Notes: generated by a model from the sequence alone, not told the origin. A stretch of DNA of 64,000 nucleotides from Parabacteroides bouchesdurhonensis (GCF_900186615.1 NZ_LT896588.1:2954762-3018761); one strand, 5' to 3'; counted from the first letter of the stretch, positions 18,401-27,874 are shown. Made by a program: numbers and translations.

Positions 18401-19582
18401 TTAAATGTTTATATGTGAATATAGTTGATTAACTGAATTAGTCCATGTGTGGGTATGGGCAAAATTAATTCTTTCTTGTATTAGCTCTTTAGAATTGGTT
18501 TGTAAAGCTTCATGAATAGCATGTATATATTCATCTACGCTTGTGCAATTCCATACATATTTGTCAAACATGGCCATCGCCTTTGTTTTTGTTGCTATAA
18601 CAGGTTTCCCTAATGCTAAATATTCATCTATTTTACGTGGATAATTACCAATTGTTATTTGATTGATTTGTTGTGGATTCATACAAATATCAAAATGAGC
18701 AACATATGCCGGTATTTCTTCTTGTTTTTTTTCACCTAAAAAATATACATTACTAAGAGTATGTAGTTTGTGATTTTTGAAATATTTGTCTTCACCACCA
18801 ACGAGGATGAAAGACATCTGTCTACATTTTTTTGCTACTTCAAAAATAAGATCAGCATCCAATCTTCGACTTGTAATCCATCCGACATAACCAATTGTTG
18901 GTTGTGAGATATTTAATATATCTTTAGGCTTCGGATACTTCGTTCTATAATCATATTTGCTGAGATCTAACCCTTGGCCTATATCATAACATTTGGGGTT
19001 ATAAGGTAGAATAGACTCTGACAATTGAATGGAATTTACCACTACTATATTACATTTTTTCGATAGTATAGGTTCTAGTCTTGGTGCATGCTTTTGCCAA
19101 TACGATGAGACTAAATTGTCTCGTCTATAATAAATAGAAAAGACGGGAGATAGTATTTCATTTGCATAAAAACTACGGTATATATCATTGTCAATGAATA
19201 AAATATAATTATCAAAATGTAGTTTTTTTAATATTTTCTTTGCAAAAGAATACATTCTTATACTATTATATTTATTTGCTAAATCAAATAGTATTCCATC
19301 AGGCAGGAAATTAATAGGCCAAATTGTGAATGGAAAATCTAATACCCATAAGTTCAAATTGATTTGTCTTAATATGGGTAGTTTTTTTTTAATTACATTT
19401 TTGCGTCGGGTAATTTCAGGAGTGTTTTCTTTACTTTGGTATGTTTTTTTATCCAAAGGTGTATTTATATAAAGAACTTTGTTTTGTTTTGATATTTCTA
19501 ATGCTATATCTTTTGCATTAGAACCTATAGATATATCCCAAGGTTGAAGTCCTGTAAATACAAAATTTTTTCCTTTTATCAT
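18401..19582 (-). CDS. Glycosyltransferase (GT-B fold, EPS)
   Basis: A protein of about 393 residues from the ATG at 19582 with a two-Rossmann GT-B outline: an N-terminal acceptor domain (FTGLQPWDISIGSNAKDIA) and a donor domain with PTIGYVGWITSRRLDADLI, FLGEKKQEEIPAYVAHFDIC and YLALGKPVIATKT. These fit the GT1/GT4-like teichuronic acid and EPS glycosyltransferases. Its start forms an ATGA overlap with the stop of the upstream glycosyltransferase gene, which fixes the start and implies translational coupling. Longer in-frame starts would lie inside that gene and are rejected. The sugar is unknown. Confidence 0.87.
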   Translation of the reverse strand: MIKGKNFVFTGLQPWDISIGSNAKDIALEISKQNKVLYINTPLDKKTYQSKENTPEITRRKNVIKKKLPILRQINLNLWVLDFPFTIWPINFLPDGILFDLANKYNSIRMYSFAKKILKKLHFDNYILFIDNDIYRSFYANEILSPVFSIYYRRDNLVSSYWQKHAPRLEPILSKKCNIVVVNSIQLSESILPYNPKCYDIGQGLDLSKYDYRTKYPKPKDILNISQPTIGYVGWITSRRLDADLIFEVAKKCRQMSFILVGGEDKYFKNHKLHTLSNVYFLGEKKQEEIPAYVAHFDICMNPQQINQITIGNYPRKIDEYLALGKPVIATKTKAMAMFDKYVWNCTSVDEYIHAIHEALQTNSKELIQERINFAHTHTWTNSVNQLYSHINI

Positions 19583-20706
19583 GATCTTGTAGTTTGTAAG
19601 TTGCAATATATAGACAGTAAACCTTGAGCAGTTTCCTTCCATGAAAATGCTTTTACTCTTTTTAATCCATACTCTATTTGTTGTTGATATAAATCTTGAT
19701 TTTTTTCTAATAAAAGAAGTTTTTCAGCAATGTCGTCTGCTTTGCTTGGATCTGATAATAATGCTTCATTACCAGCAACTTCCGGCATTGACGATGTATT
19801 CGAAGTAACAACCGGAGTTCCACATGCCATTGCTTCCAATAAAGGAATGCCAAAACTTTCTCGCAGGGAAGTATATAAAAAAGCAAATGCACCACTATAT
19901 ATATAAGGTAGATCTGTATTAGGAATATATCCTGAGCATATGATGTATGGTCGGATTTCTTCAATGTTTTCTTCTTTTATTATAGCATTCAATATAGTTT
20001 CCTTTATATCTGCAATTAATAAGGGTAGGGGATTCTCTGAATGTTTCCGGTAAAGCTGATAAGCCTTTAAGGTTTTAGGGACATTTTTTTTAGGATCTGT
20101 ATTTCCTAAAAAAAATATATAGCTTTTATCTTGTATATATTTTCGTGTGATGGAATAAGCATTTTCTCGTGGAAAAAAATAAGGGCTATATCCATTATAT
20201 ACTGTTATAATTTGTTCTTCCGGTAATTGCAATGCGTTTTTTATCCTGTTTCGTTCAAACTTTGAAACAGTAATAATTTTTCTGCAATGTGGTAATATAC
20301 GGGGGACAACAAAACGCCGATAATACCATCCCATATTTTGATATACAGATTTGTTGCCGCTTTGTCGTGGCTCCAAAAAGATAATATCATGTAAAGTTAA
20401 TACCAATGGCACGGAACAGTATAATGGGGCCGTATTACTTGTACAATGCAATAAATCCGGTTTTATTTTTGCAATCGCGCGAGGTAAAGCTACTTGTTCC
20501 CATAGAGGATAAGTTGGACAACGTAATTCGATAATATGAAAATTGTTGGATTCCTGTAAACAATGATCTTCACCGGAACTTACAAATATAAAATATTCAT
20601 TATCGTGATCTATTTTTTGTAATTCCCGTATGCTTTCCAATGCAACAAAATCCATTCCATGTTTATTGGCTCTGAATATGCGTTGCGCCTCGATTGCGAT
20701 TTTCAT
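19579..20706 (-). CDS. GT4 glycosyltransferase (EPS)
   Basis: The 375-residue GT4 enzyme has an N-terminal MKIAIEAQRIFRANKHGMD, the mid-region LVLTLHDIIFLEP, and the donor site with IFFLGNTDPKKNVPKTL, then the EX7E motif region ESFGIPLLEAMACGTPVVTSN. It resembles mannosyl- and glucosyltransferases of exopolysaccharide clusters. It is cytoplasmic or membrane-associated. It overlaps the downstream glycosyltransferase start by 4 bp (ATGA) and follows the GT2 gene upstream by 3 bp, so it is firmly inside the operon. Confidence 0.92.
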   Translation of the reverse strand: MKIAIEAQRIFRANKHGMDFVALESIRELQKIDHDNEYFIFVSSGEDHCLQESNNFHIIELRCPTYPLWEQVALPRAIAKIKPDLLHCTSNTAPLYCSVPLVLTLHDIIFLEPRQSGNKSVYQNMGWYYRRFVVPRILPHCRKIITVSKFERNRIKNALQLPEEQIITVYNGYSPYFFPRENAYSITRKYIQDKSYIFFLGNTDPKKNVPKTLKAYQLYRKHSENPLPLLIADIKETILNAIIKEENIEEIRPYIICSGYIPNTDLPYIYSGAFAFLYTSLRESFGIPLLEAMACGTPVVTSNTSSMPEVAGNEALLSDPSKADDIAEKLLLLEKNQDLYQQQIEYGLKRVKAFSWKETAQGLLSIYCNLQTTRS

Positions 20707-20709
20707 ATA

Positions 20710-21930
20710 CTAATCCATATTTTTGTTTGTATGCTTGGTGTGTATAAATTTTTTGTTAGCTCCTCTTAGTCTAAAGAAATTCACAAACATCAATAAAAAA
20801 AGAACAGGAAGACTTGCTAATGCTTTCGTGAAACGTTTGTCAACTAAGTAATCCGGAACAGCTATGCTGAATGTTATACACAAAAGTATCAATAGCCCCC
20901 ACCACTTTAAAGACATACTCCAATCAAAGAAAGTAAAGAAGCAGGCTATTAAAATAATAAATCCAAATAATATGATTCGGGGAGGCATCATCCATTGGAA
21001 TAATTTGTCACAATAATCCCAATTACCTCGTATAATGGCTAAAGGCAATTGTGATAAGCCTGAAAATAAATTGGATATTTGATTTGCCAACCATCTGCGA
21101 CGTTGGTTGTAAAATCCAGCTTTACCACTTATCTTTTCATCATAGGTTAATACAAGTTCCAAATATTCAATATATATATTTTGCATTAACAATGACTTTT
21201 CGAGTTGTTTATCAACTCCTATATTCCCAATTTTGTGAATATTTTCCCGGAATAGATCGTACTCAAAAGCCATTCCTGAACCAATTAAAGCCGATGAAAA
21301 GCCTAGTTGGGTATGTCCTTTACGGAAAATAGAATTATTTATTTCTTCACTAACTGCATCTAATACGGCTGTGTTGGTATCCCGGTTTTTGGCAACTCTG
21401 TGTGTTTGAATAGCAGAACAGCCTGAGTAAAACGCATCATTGATTTTATCAAGATAGTTCGTTTTTACAATATTGTCAGCATCTAGTATAACAATGATGT
21501 CATATTTTTTATCGCTCTTGTCTATATAGTCAGTAGCAATTTGTAATGCTTTTGCTTTAGTGCTTCTAGGTGTCTCTACTTTTATAACTGTTGCCGACAG
21601 TTCTTCCAAACGTTGGTTTGTCTCATCTGACATATGATCGGATATGACAATGATGTCATATTTTTCTCTTGGATATTCTTGCATGAGGAAGGACTGGATA
21701 GAGTCTACGATAATGTTATCCTCATCATATGCAGGAAATAATACGGCAAAGCGATATTTCTTTTTCGCCGTAGGATAGACATATCTCCTTTTCTTCAAAG
21801 AATAAAGAGCAAAAATAAAAAGATATAATACTCCTATTAAAAATAATAAGAATATGATGGCATCTACCAGTCGGTAAAATTGCTCATTGTTATTAATCCA
21901 ATTAGTAGCTATGTAATATATTTGTTCCAT
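20710..21930 (-). CDS. Membrane GT2 glycosyltransferase, paralogue of the one at 10522
   Basis: The 406-residue GT2 enzyme has an N-terminal membrane helix, a catalytic core (FAVLFPAYDEDNII, VVISDHMSDETNQRL, ILDADNIVKTN), the QRRRWLANQ motif and C-terminal helices ending in a basic KKFIHTKH tail. It matches the protein encoded at 10522-11691 along its length, including the same KKFIHT tail. The two lie on opposite strands of one locus and probably arose by duplication. It may add two different residues of the repeat unit or the same sugar twice. It sits between the polymerase and the GT4 gene with gaps of a few bases. Confidence 0.88.
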   Translation of the reverse strand: MEQIYYIATNWINNNEQFYRLVDAIIFLLFLIGVLYLFIFALYSLKKRRYVYPTAKKKYRFAVLFPAYDEDNIIVDSIQSFLMQEYPREKYDIIVISDHMSDETNQRLEELSATVIKVETPRSTKAKALQIATDYIDKSDKKYDIIVILDADNIVKTNYLDKINDAFYSGCSAIQTHRVAKNRDTNTAVLDAVSEEINNSIFRKGHTQLGFSSALIGSGMAFEYDLFRENIHKIGNIGVDKQLEKSLLMQNIYIEYLELVLTYDEKISGKAGFYNQRRRWLANQISNLFSGLSQLPLAIIRGNWDYCDKLFQWMMPPRIILFGFIILIACFFTFFDWSMSLKWWGLLILLCITFSIAVPDYLVDKRFTKALASLPVLFLLMFVNFFRLRGANKKFIHTKHTNKNMD

Positions 21931-21935
21931 ATTGT

Positions 21936-23390
21936 TTAAATAGCTTCTTTATTTTTTATTGATTCTGTTAATATTTTCTCATTAATATACTTGCCATTCA
22001 ATACCAGGGATAAACCTGTAAATGCAATAATGTTAGTTGGGTACTGTCCCCAGAATGCATTTCCGTATGCACTTAGTATTAATCCAAATATACAGCATAT
22101 AAAACCCGATAATCTTGCTTTCAATTCAGGGTCAGTAACTTTAAACATTAAAATCCATGCTCCGGCTCCAATTGAAATAAATATAATGCCCAAATAAAGC
22201 ACTGCTCCAATAATTCCTGTTTCCACCCATAGTTTTACGTACCATGAATCATGTGGGATAGAAGTAGTAAAACGGAGAGACAATTTTTGGTTTTCTACTC
22301 CGGACAATCCCAATCCCTCACCAAAAGGCTTATTTTTTAAATAGGTTGCTAATTTGGCTTGATTCTCTTTACGTACATTAAATGAGGCGTCTGCTGATGG
22401 ATTAAATGCTGAACGCATACGACGAATTTGGGTGTTTCCTTGACCAATAGTTGTAAAAGCGAAAAAAACATAAAAGAAGATCAGTAAAGAACCTCCTGTA
22501 ATGAGTGCCTTCACATTTTTACAAATAATAGTGTACAATAATAACCCCGCTAGTGGTACTATGATAGCTCCTCGTGTTCCCGATAAAAACATTGCATATA
22601 TGCTAGCTATGGAAACAATACCATAATATAGTTTAGTCCGAATATTTTTTGTTTGGACAGAAATAATTCCAAAAAGAATACCAGCTCCTCCCATATTTGA
22701 CCCTAAATTACCAGCATCCGTAAAGAACGAGAAATAACGGGGGCCTGTATTGATCAAATGTGTTATAGCTCCTCCATTATTTAACCATCGTAATTCTGCA
22801 CTGTCAAAACCATGAAATTTTTGCATAAGTGCTTTTAATACGGCCGTTAAAGTAAATATAGATAATAAGAATATCAGTATCTTTACAGTTTTATAATTTG
22901 TACACAACAATGTAGTTATCAATGATATGATAAAACCATTAAAAATAAGATTTCTGGATAGCAACCATGCTTCCGGTTGTGCGGAAGGATTAATGATTTG
23001 GGCAAGTGTATAAAGCATCCATATGAACATCCCTATAGTTAATGGATTCCATATATGCTTCCAATCGATATTTTTTAATAATCTGGAATGAATGCAGATA
23101 AGAATCAATAACACTATCATCAGGCAATCCATCAAAAAACTGACTCCGTTTATATCTATATAACGGGTAATCCCCAATATGTAGTAATTTACTGTGAATA
23201 TTAAAAAAAACAATACTACGGGATATTTAATAGAATATATAGCCGATATTATAACTAAAGGCAATATAGTAATGCCAATTAAAAGTGCCCAATTGTCAAT
23301 ACATATTGATAATATAATTCCCACTAATCCCAAAAATAGGGATATTAGGACCAATTTACTTTGCCGTATGTCTACTTCCTCATAGTTCAT
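21936..23390 (-). CDS. O-antigen ligase/polymerase family protein (Wzy-like)
   Basis: The 484-residue membrane protein has about 11-12 hydrophobic segments and one large periplasmic loop carrying the Wzy_C-type region (FGEGLGLSGVE, then SIPHDSWYVKLWVETGIIG). This family either polymerises lipid-linked repeats or ligates them to a carrier. With a flippase and a chain-length protein in the same locus, polymerase is the more likely role. Its start follows the chain-length gene by 5 bp. Confidence 0.88.
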   Translation of the reverse strand: MNYEEVDIRQSKLVLISLFLGLVGIILSICIDNWALLIGITILPLVIISAIYSIKYPVVLFFLIFTVNYYILGITRYIDINGVSFLMDCLMIVLLILICIHSRLLKNIDWKHIWNPLTIGMFIWMLYTLAQIINPSAQPEAWLLSRNLIFNGFIISLITTLLCTNYKTVKILIFLLSIFTLTAVLKALMQKFHGFDSAELRWLNNGGAITHLINTGPRYFSFFTDAGNLGSNMGGAGILFGIISVQTKNIRTKLYYGIVSIASIYAMFLSGTRGAIIVPLAGLLLYTIICKNVKALITGGSLLIFFYVFFAFTTIGQGNTQIRRMRSAFNPSADASFNVRKENQAKLATYLKNKPFGEGLGLSGVENQKLSLRFTTSIPHDSWYVKLWVETGIIGAVLYLGIIFISIGAGAWILMFKVTDPELKARLSGFICCIFGLILSAYGNAFWGQYPTNIIAFTGLSLVLNGKYINEKILTESIKNKEAI

Positions 23391-23395
23391 AATTG

Positions 23396-25555
23396 TTATT
23401 TTTTTACGGCAGAATCTTTTGAGGTTAATCCCAAATACATAATCCGATTTGCGAAACTTCTCATGGAACTTTGAGGAGGCAATTGCCCTGTGAAATCTTC
23501 AACGGCATCACGTTGTGCATTGTTCAATACCATAAAGATAGATGTATTGTTGCCTGTGATCTGTTGTAGATAATTTAATATTTCATTATCGCTGTTCTTC
23601 CATACTTTTTGTGCATTGACTATTAATAAATTAATATCAGCATTTTCTATTAGAGCAGATGGTATGTTATTTGTCTGGATAGATAAATGTTCAACCAAAA
23701 CAATATTTACATTTTTCTGTATAGGTGAGAATATATTAAAATTCTGAGCTAATAAATATGAAGCATCTGTCGGAAAATCTTTATTTGCTTGAACATACTT
23801 TACATTAATACCTTGCTCATCCCATTGTTCCATAAGATATTTTGCGACAAAACTCTTTCCTTCCTTTTCTTCTATACTTAAAAGGTTTATATATATTGTT
23901 TTATCTTTTTGTAAAAGATGGTTCAATTGGTTACATATTTGTGCTGCCGATATACGGTTACAAGCTTTTATATATCCACGGTATTTTAATTGAGTATTAC
24001 CTGTGAATGCTCCTTTTACCGACATCCCGGTTAAACGTTTCGTACGTTCTGCATCACGTAATGTTCTATCTAATAACTCAATGACAAGGTTAAGTCCAAG
24101 GATGAAAATAAGACTTCCTATAAAAGCCACTATTGTGAATAACATACGTTTGCTATTACTTAACAATGGAAATGTCGGAGTTGAAATTGTATTTAATGTA
24201 GCTGATGTTAATAACAAATTCTTTTGTTTCATTTTAGCGAGATTTAAAGCATGAAGAACTTCCAAATAGGATTCTTCTGTTACTTTGATTTCCCGTTCCT
24301 GACGATTAATTTGGGTTCCTATAGGTGAAAACTCCTTATATTGATTTATAAAATCTTGTTTCCGTTTATCAAGTATTTCTAATTCTTTTTTTGATTTAAT
24401 GTTGAGAATTACTTGAGTTAACCATTCATTAACAAGTTCATCTATAGCCACCCCTTCCTTACTTGCTTTATATGTATTAATTTGCTCTGTTAATTGAGCT
24501 ATATTTTTTTCAGCTTGTTGGAGTTCTTCTCTATATTGTTGTAATGTTTCATTGGATGCTTGGGCCTCTTCACTGGTAAATGTTTCTATTTCGGTTATTT
24601 TCCCATTTATAGATGAAATTTTATCCAATGTTTTTATAAATTCTTCGTTTGATTTAATTAATGAAGCACGTAGTTCCATATAACCTTCTAATTCTTTAAT
24701 CAGTTGGTTGGAACTTTGGTATTGTCTTAATGTATTTTCATAGCGATTCTCAAAATCAGTAAATGAAATAGCTATTGCTTTTGTTTGTTCTATATAGTTA
24801 ATGACGCTATTCTGTACATTATACTCAGTAAGAGCATTCTCAAGATTATTAAGTTTTACTTTCAGCTTCCTTAGCTCTTCTTCGTAGTATTTGACAATAT
24901 CATCAGCTGTTTTATATCGTAGTTTATCATACGATACCCGTAGCTCTTCGCTTACCAGTTTTACTGTATTTAATGTAATACCCGGATCAGAAGACTGATA
25001 AGAAATATCAATCAGGTCACTATTCCCTAATCGTCTAACAATTATTTGGGAAAGCGCGCTATAGCTATAAAAAGGTGCTTTTCCATTGAATAATGTATAT
25101 AAAACACCTAAAGGGTCTTCGTTTTGATATTGAATTAAATTATTTACTGTTTTATCAAAAGATGTCTTATCCACTAATTTGATTACTTCCGGAGGTATTA
25201 TCGTCAATAGATTCCGATAATTTTTGGCTAATATAAATGTATTATCTTTATCCGGATCTCCATTTATCAAATTAAGAGCCAAGAGCTTTATCGATACTTT
25301 TTCTAAAGTCCCTTTAGACTTGGTTAGATTGACAATGTTATCAAATGTATTGTTTACAGATAACCAGTCTGTTCTTTCTTCCGGCTCCAATCCTGAATTT
25401 GAGGCAATACCTGTATATATAGATGTATTTACAGTATATGTTTTTGGTAAAAACTGGGAAAAATACATGACCAGTACAGTTACTACTAAAGAACCGTACA
25501 ATAATTGATATCGAATGCGATATAGGAAACGCGATATGTAGAGAGTTATATCCAT
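23396..25555 (-). CDS. Wzz/Wzc-like chain-length protein with an eroded kinase domain
   Basis: The 719-residue inner-membrane co-polymerase has a first helix at about 18-38, a long periplasmic part with coiled-coil stretches (around residues 210-420), a second helix near 475-495 (LFTIVAFIGSLIFILGLNLV), and a C-terminal cytoplasmic ATPase-like domain. In bacterial tyrosine kinases Walker A is GxxxxGK[ST]. Here the site reads SIEEKEGKSF, keeping GKS but not the first Gly. There is no C-terminal Tyr cluster (the chain ends TSKDSAVKK). It should control polymer length and link to the outer-membrane protein, but kinase activity is doubtful. Its start abuts the stop of the TolC-like gene. Confidence 0.88.
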   Translation of the reverse strand: MDITLYISRFLYRIRYQLLYGSLVVTVLVMYFSQFLPKTYTVNTSIYTGIASNSGLEPEERTDWLSVNNTFDNIVNLTKSKGTLEKVSIKLLALNLINGDPDKDNTFILAKNYRNLLTIIPPEVIKLVDKTSFDKTVNNLIQYQNEDPLGVLYTLFNGKAPFYSYSALSQIIVRRLGNSDLIDISYQSSDPGITLNTVKLVSEELRVSYDKLRYKTADDIVKYYEEELRKLKVKLNNLENALTEYNVQNSVINYIEQTKAIAISFTDFENRYENTLRQYQSSNQLIKELEGYMELRASLIKSNEEFIKTLDKISSINGKITEIETFTSEEAQASNETLQQYREELQQAEKNIAQLTEQINTYKASKEGVAIDELVNEWLTQVILNIKSKKELEILDKRKQDFINQYKEFSPIGTQINRQEREIKVTEESYLEVLHALNLAKMKQKNLLLTSATLNTISTPTFPLLSNSKRMLFTIVAFIGSLIFILGLNLVIELLDRTLRDAERTKRLTGMSVKGAFTGNTQLKYRGYIKACNRISAAQICNQLNHLLQKDKTIYINLLSIEEKEGKSFVAKYLMEQWDEQGINVKYVQANKDFPTDASYLLAQNFNIFSPIQKNVNIVLVEHLSIQTNNIPSALIENADINLLIVNAQKVWKNSDNEILNYLQQITGNNTSIFMVLNNAQRDAVEDFTGQLPPQSSMRSFANRIMYLGLTSKDSAVKK

Positions 25556-26347
25556 TTACCTGTTTATAATTTTTATATTAGTAAGCATCTCCAATAAAGT
25601 CACAGCATTATGTAATGTTGCTCTTCCTTCCTGATATGAAATGTTGGCAGATGAACGTCTACCTCTTTCAAGTGACAATGCAATAATATCAATTCTTCCG
25701 TTAATAAAATCCTGTTCGGAAATTTTCATCTGTGCATTATATAATGCTGCTGCATCTGATTTCGCTTTAAGCGTTGCTAAAGCTTGTAATACCTGATTGT
25801 AGGCTTCCAATATTCTTAATTTCCGTTCTTCTATGGAAATATCATATTCGTAATCCAATTGGCGCAACCTTGCTCTTTTTGCTCTTGTTTTTTGTTTTTG
25901 CCCAAAAAGATCACCTAATGGTATACTTAGAGAAATGCCGGCATTATACATATGTTGGTTTCGCCCTATACTGCTTTCATATATAGGATCATTTGTTGTA
26001 GAAGTAGTCGATAAATAGGTTACTCTACCATATTGATATTGTCCAAAGATTCGGAAATAGTTCAACCATTCTCTTTTTGTTATTTTTAATTCAGCGTCAG
26101 CTTCATCTCTTCTGGCTTCATATATTCGAATAGATGGATGATCGTATACAGATTGAAGGAAAACAGACAAAGGTGGTAATTGCACGCGTTCGTAATCGTT
26201 CAACATAGCTTGGATAGAATCATTGTTGGACGCAGATACAGAAACTATTGCACTACGGTCAAAAGAACTTTTCTTTTTTTTCTGACCGTAGCTGTAACAT
26301 GTACAGAACATTAATAATATGATTATAATAAATCTCTTGTTAAACAT
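25556..26347 (-). CDS. Short TolC-family outer-membrane protein (EPS export)
   Basis: The 263-residue protein has a signal peptide (RFIIIILLMFCTCYSYGQ) and one OEP/TolC repeat: a helical start LPPLSVFLQSVYDHPSIRIYEAR, a strand pair (YGRVTYLST ... YNAGISLSIPLGDLFGQ) and a long coiled helix (ARLRQLDYEYDISIEERKL to the end). A normal TolC protomer is over 400 residues with two such repeats. This chain holds little more than one, so a larger oligomer or a partner would be needed to build a barrel. It overlaps the sugar-transferase gene by 8 bp and directly precedes the chain-length gene. It is not obviously truncated by mutation. Confidence 0.8.
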   Translation of the reverse strand: MFNKRFIIIILLMFCTCYSYGQKKKKSSFDRSAIVSVSASNNDSIQAMLNDYERVQLPPLSVFLQSVYDHPSIRIYEARRDEADAELKITKREWLNYFRIFGQYQYGRVTYLSTTSTTNDPIYESSIGRNQHMYNAGISLSIPLGDLFGQKQKTRAKRARLRQLDYEYDISIEERKLRILEAYNQVLQALATLKAKSDAAALYNAQMKISEQDFINGRIDIIALSLERGRRSSANISYQEGRATLHNAVTLLEMLTNIKIINR

Positions 26348-27512
26348 CTTCTTTTTGAATGAATGCTGTGAATGTCTTAAAAATAATTTTCATATCTAAT
26401 AAAAAAGAGAATGAACTCGCATATTTTATATCCAGTTGCTTTCGTTCTTCCGCTGACATCTTGCCTGCTTTGCCTCGTCTTTCTACTTGCCAAAGACCTG
26501 TAAGTCCAGCCGGACCCATGAAGCGCTGAATGTATTCATCACTTGTGAGTAATTCGGCTTCATATAGTGGGAGAGGACGGTTTCCAACAACCGACATATC
26601 GCCTATCAATATATTAAACAATTGAGGAAGCTCATCCAAACTATATTTGCGGATAAATTTACCGACATGTGTGATACGTGGATCTTTCTCTAATTTAAAG
26701 AATGTACTTGAACGTTCCGTTTGCTTTGTCTTCAAATATTCTCCTTCGGATGTGCTGTCATTATCAGAGAAAAGTATCACGTTTTTCTCATCATCATATA
26801 TTTTAACCGGGACGTCAGGCTCTTGATCTATATAATTTTCATTATCTTCCTCAGAAGAATATTGATTCAGTTGTTTATATTCTGCTAAACGACGGTCTGC
26901 ATCCGTGTACATAGAACGGAATTTATAAAAATAAAATATCTTAAAATTGCTTCCCACACGTTTGGATTTATAGATTACTTTTCCTTTACTTTCCAAGCGA
27001 ATAGCTAATGCCAAAACAATAAAAACAGGAGATAATAATAAAATTGCTATTGACGATGTTATAATATCAAATATCCTTTTCCATAAAGGTAGCTTAAACA
27101 GACTTAAATCGGATTCGGAATTTTTACTGTTTGTACTAACTTTATTTTTGTATGTTACTGCGAAGGAAATAATTTTATTTATTTCTTCTTGGGTAACTTC
27201 TTCAGAGATAATACAATCTATTCCGGCTTTTAAATATGGAAATTTTTCTTCTTTGGGAAGTGGAGGACTTATCAGAATTATATATATACTTGGATATAGT
27301 TGTGTTAGCTGTTTAATTGTCTGTATATCTGAGGATGTTTGTTTTCTTTCAAAAAATACACAGCATTCTATTGCAGAACTTTTAGGTTTGGTGGTTTTGG
27401 AAAGTATATGGTTTATTCGTAAGTTATTAGAGCATATAGATACATCTTTATGTATTATCTGCTTTAAATGATCAGCAATATGTGTATTGTTACCAAAAAA
27501 TATGTAATTCAT
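26340..27512 (-). CDS. Polyprenyl-phosphate sugar-phosphate transferase with degenerate receiver domain
   Basis: The 390-residue protein has two parts. Residues 1-125 or so look like a response-regulator receiver fold (MNYIFFGNNTHIADHLKQII, IYIILISPPLP, CIISEEVTQEEINKII) but lack the phospho-acceptor Asp and the conserved Lys. From about 140 comes a bacterial sugar transferase: LWKRIFDIITSSIAILLLSP with one membrane helix, YKSKRVGSNFKIFYFYKFRSM, and DELPQLFNILIGDMSVVGNRP. An acidic insert of about 50 residues (around 215-265) splits the catalytic domain. It starts EPS synthesis by placing a sugar-1-phosphate on undecaprenyl phosphate. Its ATG overlaps the stop of the upstream receiver gene (TAATG). 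Confidence 0.9.
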   Translation of the reverse strand: MNYIFFGNNTHIADHLKQIIHKDVSICSNNLRINHILSKTTKPKSSAIECCVFFERKQTSSDIQTIKQLTQLYPSIYIILISPPLPKEEKFPYLKAGIDCIISEEVTQEEINKIISFAVTYKNKVSTNSKNSESDLSLFKLPLWKRIFDIITSSIAILLLSPVFIVLALAIRLESKGKVIYKSKRVGSNFKIFYFYKFRSMYTDADRRLAEYKQLNQYSSEEDNENYIDQEPDVPVKIYDDEKNVILFSDNDSTSEGEYLKTKQTERSSTFFKLEKDPRITHVGKFIRKYSLDELPQLFNILIGDMSVVGNRPLPLYEAELLTSDEYIQRFMGPAGLTGLWQVERRGKAGKMSAEERKQLDIKYASSFSFLLDMKIIFKTFTAFIQKEDV

Positions 27513-27874
27513 TATCTAAGTATCCTTTTTACTCTAACTTTTAGTTCTTCCGGATTAAACGGTTTTAAGATGAAATCTTCTGCTCCTTCCTCAAAAAGTC
27601 TTATTCTATTTTCACTACTTTCAACAGATGAAAGAATTAACACCGGTATGTCTTTAAACATTTCATTTGATTTTAGATATAGAAGAAATTCTTCACCTGT
27701 CATCTCGGGCATGTTTAAATCTGAAATAATTATATCAGGGATATTACCTTCTTTTAACCAAGCTATTGCTTTAATTGGATTTTCTACATACTTTGTTTTA
27801 TATGAGGCTAAATAAAGCATGATAATTTTCGCAATTTCTGGTTTATCATCAACTAAAAGAATCGATTTCTCCAT
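27512..27874 (-). CDS. Stand-alone receiver-domain protein, first gene of the EPS operon
   Basis: The 120-residue protein is a single complete receiver: acidic residues in LLVDDKPE, phospho-acceptor Asp52 in IISDLNMPEMTG, Ser near 83 and Lys104 in FILKPF. It has no output domain. It is translationally coupled (TAATG) to the sugar transferase, whose own N-terminal receiver-like domain is degenerate. This suggests the phosphorylated receiver controls the initiating enzyme by protein contact rather than by transcription. The orphan kinase at 7973-9094 is a possible phosphate donor. That link is inference. A -7 box lies 39 bp upstream. Confidence 0.93.
   Translation of the reverse strand: MEKSILLVDDKPEIAKIIMLYLASYKTKYVENPIKAIAWLKEGNIPDIIISDLNMPEMTGEEFLLYLKSNEMFKDIPVLILSSVESSENRIRLFEEGAEDFILKPFNPEELKVRVKRILR

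Noticed and set aside
9179..27874. Bacteroides-type capsular locus with UpxY/UpxZ and invertible promoter
   Set aside because: No NusG-like gene and no inverted repeats flanking the operon promoter at 27913 were seen.
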